From positions 6,737 to 41,066 of the forward strand of contig DAIDJC010000002.1 of assembly GCA_027451565.1 (NCBI GenBank): a DNA stretch of 34,330 nucleotides, written 5' to 3'. Both the position numbers and the translations under genes were made by a program. This stretch comes from Limisphaerales bacterium. GTDB lineage: Bacteria; Verrucomicrobiota; Verrucomicrobiia; Limisphaerales; UBA11358. This document shows, piece after piece, positions 8,034 through 17,600 of the stretch. Within the stretch, counting starts at the first letter, position 1; each line of letters begins with the position of its first letter. The notes beneath the pieces are model-generated. The model was given only the letters and a program-made list of their open reading frames with translations. It was not told the origin of the DNA and ran no database searches.

Positions 8034-11000
8034 ATGAGCGTTCTTTTCAATTCAGGCCGGTGCGCGATTCCGATGCGGGGACGTCCCTTTTTATATTTCT
8101 TGTTGGTTTTGCTCGCCTTCGGCGTGGTCCGCGCTCAGTCGCTGTCCGCCACCAATCAGGCTGTTTCAAGCTACGGCATAATGCCGCCCCTGCCGCCACC
8201 GGCTCCGCCGCTGGTTCTGACCAACCCTCCGCCGGGGCCGGTTCCCCAGTTCCCCTCCTTTTCATCAGAGCCGGCGACCGAGGAAATCGCGGCGGCGCGG
8301 ATATTTCAGGAACCGCTGATTCCGTGCGACAGTGATCCATCGTCGGCCGATAATATTGCCGTGGCTGCAGCGCTGACCGCATTTGCCAACCGGGCCAGTT
8401 CTGATGATTTTTCGGCATTGGAGAGCTATCTGGACAACAATCCTGAAAGTCCCTGGTACAATTCCGTTTTATTCAACTTGGGCTGGGAGTATTACACCAC
8501 CGGCTATTACTCAAAGGCTCTGGCCGCGTGGGAGGAAGCCTGGATGTGGCTTCAGGATGAGTCGGATGGCGCTCCCAGGAGACTGGCAGACCGGTGCATT
8601 GGCGAACTGGCGGAGATGCACGCCCGCATAGGCGATCGCCAGAGGCTGGAGGAGATATTCGGCCAGATCACCAACAGGCCTGTCACCGGCCCGGCCACTT
8701 CCCTGCTTTCCGGCGCGCGCCAGGCGCTCTGGATGATGCAAAACCGCCCTGGTGTTTCGTTCCGTTGCGGCCCGCTCGCCCTGCGGAGCATTTGCAAATT
8801 GCTGCGCCCGCCGTCGGACGTGGATGAAATTGTGGAGGATTCCGAGTCAACGACCAATGGCTTTTCGCTGGATCAGCTTGCCCAGCTTTCGCGGCAGCTC
8901 GGTTTGAACTTTCAGGCGGCGCAGCGGCAGCCTGGCGCGCCACTTCTGCTGCCATGCGTCGTCCATTGGAAGGTCGGCCATTATGCGGCGGTGCTGGCGC
9001 AGAAAGGCAGCCGCTATTTTGTGGTGGACCCCACGTTCGGCGCCAGCCGCTGGATGAGCGGGGAGGCGGTGGATGGCGAGTCCTCGGGCTATTATCTGGT
9101 TCGCGCCGGTGTCCTGACCAACGGCTGGCAGAGTGTCGCCAGCGCCACGGCGGCGGCTGTCTGGGGCAGGGGCGTCACGGCCAGCAGTGATCCCAATTGC
9201 ACAACCGAGCAGGATGCCATGGCCGATCCAAGTTGCAATTCGCACGGAATGGCCGGGTATGACTTCCATCTTTTGCTGGCAAGCCTGCATATCGAGGACA
9301 CGCCGCTTTTGTTTACTCCGCCGCGCGGGCCGCCGGTCCGCCTGACCGTGACCTACAACCAGCAGGAGGCGAACCAGCCAGCCACCTTCAGCTACGCAAA
9401 TTTTGGCGGCAAATGGACGTGCAACTGGATCAGCTACATCACGGACAACAGCACCAACCAGGATGCGGACGTGACCTATTATGCGCCCGGAGGCGGCACG
9501 GAGACATTCACCTATGATCCAACCAACGCAGGTTTTGACATCAACTGGAGGAACCAGGCGGCACTATTGCGGCTTTCCAACAACAGTTACCAGATGAGTT
9601 TCCCGGATGGCTCGGTCCGCATCTTTGGCCAGCCGGATGGGACCGTGGGCAATTCACGCAATGTTTTTCTTACCCAGGTCATTGATCCGGCGGGATACAC
9701 CAACCTGCTCAACTATGATTCCAATTTGCGGCTGGTTTCCGTGACTGATCCCCAGGCGGGTGCCACGAACTTGGCCTTTTATTATACAGCCAGCGGAGGA
9801 TTGTTTCCGGTGGATATTTACAAGATACAGCAAGTGACCGACCGCTACAACCGCACCGCCATTTTTGGGTACAATGCGGACGGCTCGGAATTACAGAGCA
9901 TCACCGATCCCATCGGCATCACCTCGCAGTTCAGCTACGCGCCCAATTCGGATTTCATGGACTCGCTGCAAACGCCGTATGGTAAGACCGCGTTTAGTTT
10001 TGGCGACGACGGGAACGAGCGCTGGCTGGAAGCGGCCGACCCGCAGGGGGGTGTCTCACGGGTGGAATTCAACCAGGCTGATGATCTGGGCATTCCCAGC
10101 TCCGATCCCGGTCCTGTAGTCCCCCGGGGGATTTACACGCGAAATTACATTTTGTATGGGAGGAACACCTTTTATTGGGACAAGAACGCCATGGCCCAGG
10201 CGCCGGGGGATTATTCCAAGGCGCGGCTTTACCACTGGCTGCACAATGCCAACCTTGCCTCCGCCGAGGGTTGCCTGGAGAGCGTCAAGCAACCGCTGGA
10301 AAACCGGGTTTGGTTCAATTATCCCGGCCAGGCCCCGACTGACGCCGGGGCGACAATTTATGGTTCGCAGAACCTGCCCTCGGCCATTGACAGGGTAATG
10401 GATGACGGCAGCGAGCAGTTATATCAATACTCGCGGAATTCCCTGGGCAAGATCACAAATGTCATAGATCCAATCGGAATCGCATACACTTGCGTTTACG
10501 CGGCGAACCAGATTGATTTGCTCCAAGTCAGGAATACTTCCCACGGTTCCAATGAACTGGATGCCAGCTTCACCTACAATTCCCATCACTTGCCGCTGAC
10601 CGAGGTGGATGCTGCCGGTCAGACCAATTTTTATGGATACAACGCCTATGGCCAAATCACCGGCTTCACCAACGCATTGCTGCAGGCAACCTCGTTCAAT
10701 TATGATGCCAGCGGCAGGCTGCTCAACATTGTGGGCCCCACCAACACGGCGGTGATTTCGTTTGGCTATGACGCTTTTGACCGGATCAATGCGGTCACCA
10801 ACGCGGACGGCTATTACGTGACCACGCTTTATGATGCGCTGGACCGGCCCGTGACCAACACGTATCCGGACGGAAGTTCCGAGACCCTCTCGTACCAGAA
10901 CCTGGACCCGTCCACCTACGTGGACCGCGCCGGGAGGCAGACCCGTTTTGTTTTTGACAGCCTGCGGCACCTGACGCAGGTCACCGTGGCGACGAATTGG

Positions 11001-13001
11001 ACCACCTATCTGGACTGGTGCACGTGCGGGAGCATTGACAGCATCACGGATCCCTTGGGCAGGACAACAAGCTGGCTTTACGACATTCAAGGACGGGTCA
11101 CGGCGAAACAATACGCGGATGGAAGCCAAATGAGGTATGGCTATGAAAAAACCACCAGCCGGTTGAAGACCTTCACCAACGAACGAAACCAGGCGAGAAC
11201 ATACCAATACTATGAAAATAATCTTTTAAATGAGGTGATTTACGCCAACCCGTCGGTGACGCCGACGGTGATTTACAACTACGATTATTATGGCCGGATC
11301 CATGCCATGCAGGATGGATACGGGGTGACCTTTTTCAATTATTATCCGGTCACCAATCCGCCCGCGACGGGCGCGGGCCGGCTGCAGTCGGTGGTTGAGC
11401 CAACCGGCTATGACACGCTTTACTACGGCTATGACGCATTGGGGCGAATTAATACCAAGGCCCTGACCAATTCCGTAATCACTTCCGGCACCTCAAGCCT
11501 GGACCCTTTTACTTATCATCACACCTACACATACGACGTTTTGGGCAGGGTGTCCCGGGATGCGGTTGGAGGCGGCGCTTATACATTTAATTATTACGGA
11601 GCTTCTTCGCGTCTTGCCTCAATTGTTTATCCGAGTGTCCTGACAACCACCTTTGGATATTACGGCATCATCGGGGATTTGCGGCTTGCAGGACTGACTA
11701 ATTCAACCGGGGTATCGCTGCTTTCACGATTCAATTATGCTTATAATCTGGAGGGGCAAATCACCAATTCGGTGGAACAGCTTTCCTCCGGGTTAAGGCG
11801 CACAAACACTATTTCGTATGATTCCATCGGCGAGGTGTTGACTGTTGCAACCAATGGCCGCCCTTGTTACAGCTATGCCTACGATTTGGCCGGCAACCGG
11901 ACCTTGGAGCAATCTGGCACCAATACCTGGCGGGCGAGTTTCAATCCCTTGAATGAAATTCAGGGAAAGGATCAGGGGCTTTCCTCCACAAATCGCATTT
12001 ATCAATGGGATGAGGAGAACCGGCTTGTCGCAGTCACCGAAAGCAACACCACAGCGCGGATGGTGTATAACGGTTTCGGCCAGCTTGCTTATTTGACAGA
12101 GTATGCCGGCGGTTCGCCGTCAATGTATCACTGGTATGTGTGGGATGGAGATAAAATTGCGGAGGAATCCTACATCAATACAAATTTCAGCGCTTATTTC
12201 CACTGGTATTACGATTACGGGCATTATGAATCCAGCTCCTCTTATTTCAGCCCGTCTTTGATTTATACCACCCGGGATGGGCTTGGGTCGGTGCGGGAAT
12301 ATTACAGCACCGCCTACCTGGGAGGGGTCCTCCAAATGGAATTTGATTACGATCCATTTGGCAGGAAATCCACCTTGATCAACAGTTTCAATTATTTTGG
12401 ATCGCAAGTGAATTACGCCACGCCGCCGGAATATGGCTTTGCCAACCTGCTGGGCATGCCTGGGCAAAGCCTGGATTTTGCGGAGAACCGTGTGTATGAC
12501 CCTGACTTGGGGAGGTGGATTTCACGGGATCCGATTGGGGAGAAGGGTGGTTTGAATCTTTATGAGTATGGCAATAACGATCCTGAGGATAATGTGGACC
12601 CGGGCGGGTTGTGTCCGCAGCCGGGCGGGGTATTGGGGAAGGGGCAGAGCCGGAACGTGAACGGGGAGATTGTGGATGAAAACGGATTTGCGGTCAAAGA
12701 CCAGCTTAACCCGCTGAATCCGCTGAATTTTCAGGGTGGAAATGCGCCGCTGGGTTTCAGGGCGGAGCAGGCTGTGAGGTGTGATTTTCCTGCTGTGACC
12801 AAATCCCGCCATGGGAGCGTGGGCTTTAAGGCGGCGATCAAGCGATTATACTTGATGCCTTGCCAAATAATTGGCCAGGATGATGGGAAAGGTGATGGTC
12901 ATGGGTGTGGTCTGGCGGGAAACCAACCGAACGGCAATGAAAATCTGGTGGTGTCTGTCGGGGGCTTTGCGATATTTCAGATGACCACAAGCGGAAAGTG
13001 A
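8034..13001 (+). CDS. Secreted RHS/YD-repeat protein with N-terminal TPR-like and C39-like peptidase domain
   Basis: Signal peptide after ATG 8034 (preceded by aaaaggaaatc); TPR-like segment; CGPLAL...GHYAAV...VVDPTFG; many YD repeats (YGYDALGRI, YAYDLAGNRTL); RHS core terminus NRVYDPDLGRWISRDPIGEKGGLNLYEYGNNDPEDNVDPGG. ORF track start 7836 is not biologically likely. Confidence 0.92.
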   Translation: MSVLFNSGRCAIPMRGRPFLYFLLVLLAFGVVRAQSLSATNQAVSSYGIMPPLPPPAPPLVLTNPPPGPVPQFPSFSSEPATEEIAAARIFQEPLIPCDSDPSSADNIAVAAALTAFANRASSDDFSALESYLDNNPESPWYNSVLFNLGWEYYTTGYYSKALAAWEEAWMWLQDESDGAPRRLADRCIGELAEMHARIGDRQRLEEIFGQITNRPVTGPATSLLSGARQALWMMQNRPGVSFRCGPLALRSICKLLRPPSDVDEIVEDSESTTNGFSLDQLAQLSRQLGLNFQAAQRQPGAPLLLPCVVHWKVGHYAAVLAQKGSRYFVVDPTFGASRWMSGEAVDGESSGYYLVRAGVLTNGWQSVASATAAAVWGRGVTASSDPNCTTEQDAMADPSCNSHGMAGYDFHLLLASLHIEDTPLLFTPPRGPPVRLTVTYNQQEANQPATFSYANFGGKWTCNWISYITDNSTNQDADVTYYAPGGGTETFTYDPTNAGFDINWRNQAALLRLSNNSYQMSFPDGSVRIFGQPDGTVGNSRNVFLTQVIDPAGYTNLLNYDSNLRLVSVTDPQAGATNLAFYYTASGGLFPVDIYKIQQVTDRYNRTAIFGYNADGSELQSITDPIGITSQFSYAPNSDFMDSLQTPYGKTAFSFGDDGNERWLEAADPQGGVSRVEFNQADDLGIPSSDPGPVVPRGIYTRNYILYGRNTFYWDKNAMAQAPGDYSKARLYHWLHNANLASAEGCLESVKQPLENRVWFNYPGQAPTDAGATIYGSQNLPSAIDRVMDDGSEQLYQYSRNSLGKITNVIDPIGIAYTCVYAANQIDLLQVRNTSHGSNELDASFTYNSHHLPLTEVDAAGQTNFYGYNAYGQITGFTNALLQATSFNYDASGRLLNIVGPTNTAVISFGYDAFDRINAVTNADGYYVTTLYDALDRPVTNTYPDGSSETLSYQNLDPSTYVDRAGRQTRFVFDSLRHLTQVTVATNWTTYLDWCTCGSIDSITDPLGRTTSWLYDIQGRVTAKQYADGSQMRYGYEKTTSRLKTFTNERNQARTYQYYENNLLNEVIYANPSVTPTVIYNYDYYGRIHAMQDGYGVTFFNYYPVTNPPATGAGRLQSVVEPTGYDTLYYGYDALGRINTKALTNSVITSGTSSLDPFTYHHTYTYDVLGRVSRDAVGGGAYTFNYYGASSRLASIVYPSVLTTTFGYYGIIGDLRLAGLTNSTGVSLLSRFNYAYNLEGQITNSVEQLSSGLRRTNTISYDSIGEVLTVATNGRPCYSYAYDLAGNRTLEQSGTNTWRASFNPLNEIQGKDQGLSSTNRIYQWDEENRLVAVTESNTTARMVYNGFGQLAYLTEYAGGSPSMYHWYVWDGDKIAEESYINTNFSAYFHWYYDYGHYESSSSYFSPSLIYTTRDGLGSVREYYSTAYLGGVLQMEFDYDPFGRKSTLINSFNYFGSQVNYATPPEYGFANLLGMPGQSLDFAENRVYDPDLGRWISRDPIGEKGGLNLYEYGNNDPEDNVDPGGLCPQPGGVLGKGQSRNVNGEIVDENGFAVKDQLNPLNPLNFQGGNAPLGFRAEQAVRCDFPAVTKSRHGSVGFKAAIKRLYLMPCQIIGQDDGKGDGHGCGLAGNQPNGNENLVVSVGGFAIFQMTTSGK
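8742..9108 (+). other. C39-like cysteine peptidase domain inside the RHS protein
   Basis: Cys codon 8766-8768 (FRCGPLAL), His codon 8979-8981 (KVGHYAAV), Asp codon 9027-9029 (VVDPTFG) in the order and spacing of C39 peptidases. Boundaries approximate. Confidence 0.68.
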
Positions 13002-13009
13002 CTTGAAAA

Positions 13010-16000
13010 ATGAGCGCATATCACGCCAAACAAATGCTGATATTTGTCATCGCTGGCATTCTGGCTTGTTTTTTGCCGCGTCTGCAGTCCCAAATTGTTT
13101 ACTCCTATGATTCCTCAGGCAACCCGACCAATTCGATATTGGATGCGACCCAGCCCCTGAGTTCCTCCGTGTCCAACAGCCTCCGAAACGTGTTGCTGGG
13201 GCAATCCCTGTCCTTGTGCGTGGAGGCGGCCGGCAGCGGTATCATCACCTATCAGTGGCAACTGGATGGCATGGACATTGCCGGGGCAACCAATGCAACA
13301 TTTTTCACGCCCCAAACCTCCGCTGCGAACGCGGGTTCCTATTCGGTGATTGTATCGAACGGTTCAACCACGCAAACCAATCAACTGGGAAACATCGCGG
13401 TCGCAGGCGCTGCCGGCACGCTATACGCCGCCGCCTTTGGATTGGGCGAGTTTGTTGCAGTGGGCTCCACTGGAACCATAATTGGCTCTTCGAATCTTCT
13501 CGCATGGTCCGCATTTGACTCAGGCACGACCAATCAACTGAATGGCGTTGTTTTTGAAACAAATGTTTTTGTGGCAGTTGGGGCGGCAGGCACAATTCTG
13601 ACTTCGACCAACGGAACCTCCTGGGTGAGCCAGGATTTCTCAAAAACAAATTCATTGAATGGAATTGCATATGGAAACGGCCTGTTTTTAGCTGTGGGCG
13701 ATTTAGGAGAAGTCCTGACTTCCATGGATGGAACGAACTGGGCGCAACAGTCATTTGGCAATCCCAAACTGCTTGGGGTGGTGTTTGGAGGAGGTCATTT
13801 TGTGGCAGTGGGTACCGGCGGCTCTGTGTGGACTTCACTGGATGGCACTAATTGGCAGAGCCAAATAACTCCAGAGATTGGCACCCTCAACGCCGTGGCC
13901 TACGGAAACGGCCTTTATGTGGCGGCGGGGGACGATGGCGCGATTTTGAGTTCAGTCGACAGCACCAATTGGACTCCGCAGGTGAGCGGCACCCCGGATA
14001 ATTTCACATCGGTCCTGTTTTATGACCAAACGTTTTACGCAATTGGCCCTGCGGGGCAAAATTATATTTCGTCGGATGCTGAGGAGTGGGAGGAGAGTGA
14101 TGCGGGAACTTTCATTCCGCTGTGGGGTTCAAAGGTTTGCAATGGCATCCCGGTGGCGACGGGTGAGAACGGCCTGGTTCTGCAAATTCCGACTTACAAA
14201 CTGGATCACTTTGGGTGGAGTGTGATTTCATCCCCGCAACGGGTGAACCAGCCTTTTGCGGCAACCATAACCGCCTCGGACGCCGCCGGGAACACGGTTT
14301 CAAATTTCAATGGCCTCGTTTCTCTTTCGTCCTCAACAAGCATGACTTCGTCCAAGAACATGATTCTGGGCAGTGTTGCGCCGGGTTATTCCGCATCCGG
14401 ATCGGAAACCGCTGGTTATGCCTTCACGCCAAATGCGAACTTGCTGGTCACGGATGTGCGCCATTATGATGTGGCGCAAAAGGTCTGCATCTGGGCGGAA
14501 AATGGGGATTTGCTGGCAAGTGTTGATGTGACAAACAACCCCGGGAACTGGGTGGACACGCCAATGCCGGAGCCGCTCACGCTGGCTGCGGGGTCCAATT
14601 ATGTGGTCAGCGTTTACACCGGGGACAACACCAACACTCTTTTTTATTACCGGGATGACGGACCCGGCGTCTTTGCGAATGGAACGATTGACCAGGCATT
14701 GGCTGGCAATGGCGACGCCTTTCCGGGCGAACCCAGCTATGCCTTCTGGTACCTGGTTGACCTGGGCTATGCGGTTCAGGTTGGAGAGACAAACCTCATT
14801 AATCCGTCATCGGCGACTTTTGAGAACGGTTTGGCAACGGTTCAATTAACGGCATCAGACGCGGGACAGGACATCACGCTGACGGCCAATGACAATTCGG
14901 GACACTCCGGCGTGAGCGGACCCTTTGACGTTCTTGGCACCAACGACATTGCTGTAACGATGTTCTCATCCCCAAATCCTGTGGCTGTGGAGAGCAACCT
15001 GACCTACACCATCACAGTCATGAATGCCGGTCCCAACGCCGCAACCGGGGTGGTCGTCACGAATATTTTACCGGCGAGCGCCAGCTTTGTTTCAGCCAGT
15101 TCAAGTTTGGGGTCATGTCAATATTCTGCAGGAGAGGTTACATGCAATATTGGGAATTTACCCAACCAGAACACGGCGACGATCACGATCACTGCAACGC
15201 CTGCATTGGCCGGGATAACGTTGACAGACTTGGTTAATATCGCAGAGTCCGGGGCTGATTCAGATCCTTCCGACAACGCGGCAACCAATCTGACCTTCGT
15301 GCCGCCCACGCTGACGATTGGAAATATTCTCGTGTTTGAGCCAAGCTATGGAATTGAAGGTTTTCCAATGACAATCAACCTTTCATCGCCCAGCGTCCTT
15401 GATGTCGAGTTCGATTTCTCCACAATGGATGGAACGAATGCCATTGCCGGACGGGATTATGATGCCTTGAGCGGAAAAGTCAACATTCCAGCCGGCGTCA
15501 CCACAACCAACCTGTTTGTCTGGATTCAAGGGAGCGCAGCGGCGTCCCCGCCCAAAGAGTTCTTCGTCAAACTTTCCTCACCTGTCAATGCGACTTTTGC
15601 CTCGGCCGTGGGCGCCGTTATCATTCTCAATCCGAACGGCCAGCCCGGCCAGTTGGATGGCTTTTCCTGGGGATCGGTGCCTTCGCCACAGTCAACAAAT
15701 GCCGCCTTCAGAGTCACGCTTTCGGCGCAGGACGCGTTTGGCAATGCGGTGACCAATTATACCGGTCCAGTGGCTTTGACGGGCGTCAATCTCAATGATG
15801 CAACCAACACACTTCTGGCAAGTCCCCTGCCGGAAAACTCAGCCAGCACTGCGATCATGACAACGGGCTACGCCTTCACGCCAACCAATGATATTTTTGT
15901 CATGGGCGTGCGGTCCTATTCGGGATCGAAAGTATCCATTTGGACGGAAACCGGTTTTTTGCTGGCAAGCCAGAATGTTTCAAGCCAGCCGGGAGCATGG

Positions 16001-17368
16001 ACTGACACGCCGCTGGCAAGGCCTGTGTGGCTGCAAGCCGGCAACACGTACCTCATCGGCTCATTCACCGATGGCGGCGCTTATTATTGGCGGGAGGATG
16101 GGGCGATGAAATTTTCGAATGGGGAGATTTCCCAGGGATATTCCTGCCTGGGAGATGCATTCCCAACCAATTTCGACAGCGCGCAATGGTATCTGGTTGA
16201 CTTGCGCTATGCGAATGCAGCCTCCATTTCGCCATCCGTTTCCGGCGTATTTGTCAATGGAGTCTGGACTGGAAACATGACTGCTGGAGAGTTGGGAACG
16301 AACTTCATGCTTCTTGCCAATGACCGCGAAGGCCATATCGGCTTTTCAAATCCGTTTGGAGTTTATGCCACCAATGACCTTGCTTTGACACTTTCGACAT
16401 CGCCCGCAATACCTTTGGCGTTTTCGAATCTGGCTTACAGTGTCACCATCCTGAATCCCGGCCCTGATTCGTCAACAGGCGTCCTGATGACCAACATCCT
16501 TCCATCTGGCGCAAATTTTGTCTCAGCCGCTACCAGCCAGGGGGCCTGCAGTGAGGCCGGAGGCATTGTCACCGCCAATTTGGGAACGATGGCCGCCTTT
16601 TCCTCTGCAACAGTCACGATCACGGTTGAGCCAATGGTCGCAGGTCTGCCACTCACCAACAGTGCGAACGTTACGCGCAACGAACCTGATCCTGATTTGG
16701 AGGATAATTCTGCGGTTTCGGTAGTCATACCAAACGAATCTCTTACAACTCAAATTGCCAGTTCTCTGGGCTATGGTGCCACTCCCTGGCTCAGCGGCGG
16801 CGACGCACTCTGGGGAACGGAGGGCAATGTGACCCACGGTGGCACAAATGCAGCGCAAAGCGGGGCGATTGTGGAAGGCCAGCAAACTTGGATTCAAACA
16901 AGGGTTTATGGACCCGGGACCCTGAGTTTTTGGTGGTCTGTATCGTCGGAAGCGGGCAGCGATAGCCTGAGCCTTCTGACCAACGGCGTGGTTGCAACCG
17001 ATATTTCGGGAAGCATCGGCTGGCAGCAAGTAACTCTTGCATTACCTCCAGGTCACACGACAGTGGAGTGGAATTATTCCAAGAGCGGGGCGATCAGCGC
17101 AGGCTTGGATGCAGGCTGGCTGGACCAGGTGGTGTTCTCCCGGACGCCAACAACCTTGAATTCGATTTTAATGAATACCAACGGGGATTTTGATTTTTCC
17201 CTGAATGGCATGGTGGGACAAATCCTGGTTTTGCAAACGTCAACCAATCTATTCAACTGGGTTTCGCTGAATACCAACACCATGACCAGTGGAACTCTTC
17301 ATTTTACGAATTCGACACCCACAAATTCACCCATTGAATTTTACAGGGCCTTGGATGTCACGCCATAG
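13010..17368 (+). CDS. Large secreted modular protein (YD-like fragment, Ig-like, WD/Ycf48-like propeller repeats, 2x DUF4082-like, 2x DUF11-like, Calx-beta-like)
   Basis: N-terminal hydrophobic signal; YQWQLDGMDIAGATNATF...AGSYSVIVSN Ig-like; repeated GNGLFLAVGDLGEVLTSMDGTNW; two copies of YAFTPN(A/D)...V.VWAE.G.LLAS...W.DTP...L.AG..Y.V..; two DUF11-like NPGPDSSTGVLMTNILPSGANFVSA blocks. Confidence 0.85.
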   Translation: MSAYHAKQMLIFVIAGILACFLPRLQSQIVYSYDSSGNPTNSILDATQPLSSSVSNSLRNVLLGQSLSLCVEAAGSGIITYQWQLDGMDIAGATNATFFTPQTSAANAGSYSVIVSNGSTTQTNQLGNIAVAGAAGTLYAAAFGLGEFVAVGSTGTIIGSSNLLAWSAFDSGTTNQLNGVVFETNVFVAVGAAGTILTSTNGTSWVSQDFSKTNSLNGIAYGNGLFLAVGDLGEVLTSMDGTNWAQQSFGNPKLLGVVFGGGHFVAVGTGGSVWTSLDGTNWQSQITPEIGTLNAVAYGNGLYVAAGDDGAILSSVDSTNWTPQVSGTPDNFTSVLFYDQTFYAIGPAGQNYISSDAEEWEESDAGTFIPLWGSKVCNGIPVATGENGLVLQIPTYKLDHFGWSVISSPQRVNQPFAATITASDAAGNTVSNFNGLVSLSSSTSMTSSKNMILGSVAPGYSASGSETAGYAFTPNANLLVTDVRHYDVAQKVCIWAENGDLLASVDVTNNPGNWVDTPMPEPLTLAAGSNYVVSVYTGDNTNTLFYYRDDGPGVFANGTIDQALAGNGDAFPGEPSYAFWYLVDLGYAVQVGETNLINPSSATFENGLATVQLTASDAGQDITLTANDNSGHSGVSGPFDVLGTNDIAVTMFSSPNPVAVESNLTYTITVMNAGPNAATGVVVTNILPASASFVSASSSLGSCQYSAGEVTCNIGNLPNQNTATITITATPALAGITLTDLVNIAESGADSDPSDNAATNLTFVPPTLTIGNILVFEPSYGIEGFPMTINLSSPSVLDVEFDFSTMDGTNAIAGRDYDALSGKVNIPAGVTTTNLFVWIQGSAAASPPKEFFVKLSSPVNATFASAVGAVIILNPNGQPGQLDGFSWGSVPSPQSTNAAFRVTLSAQDAFGNAVTNYTGPVALTGVNLNDATNTLLASPLPENSASTAIMTTGYAFTPTNDIFVMGVRSYSGSKVSIWTETGFLLASQNVSSQPGAWTDTPLARPVWLQAGNTYLIGSFTDGGAYYWREDGAMKFSNGEISQGYSCLGDAFPTNFDSAQWYLVDLRYANAASISPSVSGVFVNGVWTGNMTAGELGTNFMLLANDREGHIGFSNPFGVYATNDLALTLSTSPAIPLAFSNLAYSVTILNPGPDSSTGVLMTNILPSGANFVSAATSQGACSEAGGIVTANLGTMAAFSSATVTITVEPMVAGLPLTNSANVTRNEPDPDLEDNSAVSVVIPNESLTTQIASSLGYGATPWLSGGDALWGTEGNVTHGGTNAAQSGAIVEGQQTWIQTRVYGPGTLSFWWSVSSEAGSDSLSLLTNGVVATDISGSIGWQQVTLALPPGHTTVEWNYSKSGAISAGLDAGWLDQVVFSRTPTTLNSILMNTNGDFDFSLNGMVGQILVLQTSTNLFNWVSLNTNTMTSGTLHFTNSTPTNSPIEFYRALDVTP

Positions 17369-17553
17369 AAGACGCCCAGAATCCAAACCTTTTATCACTT
17401 TGCAACCTGTTCATGTGCAATGAAATGCTCTAAGCCTGATTGGGGGTTGGGGTGGATTCAGGGACGCGAGCAAAGAAGGAAATGTCGAAGCGATTCGGAA
17501 AGCATGAAATGCGCTTGGTATTCTTTTTTGTCTAAAACCCATCGCCAAACCAT

Positions 17554-17582
17554 TTGCGTTTGGGGTTCGAGGCTGGTACAAT
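17554..17582 (+). promoter_or_regulatory. Sigma70-like promoter upstream of trigger factor
   Basis: TTGCGT - 17 nt - TACAAT, counted from the sequence; about 19 nt before the TTG start candidate. Confidence 0.5.
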
Positions 17583-17600
17583 GGCGGACTGTATTAACTA

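Noticed and set aside
10419-11207. 262-aa minus-strand ORF
   Set aside because: Shadow ORF created by the repetitive YD-repeat coding sequence on the other strand.
9500-12540. Possible CRISPR or DNA tandem repeats in the RHS region
   Set aside because: The repetition is at protein level (YD repeats) with diverged nucleotides; no regular direct repeats with spacers seen anywhere in the window.
13010-17368. Possible PEP-CTERM exosortase substrate
   Set aside because: C-terminus (NSPIEFYRALDVTP) lacks a PEP motif, TM helix and basic tail; the 21848-22804 protein also lacks them.
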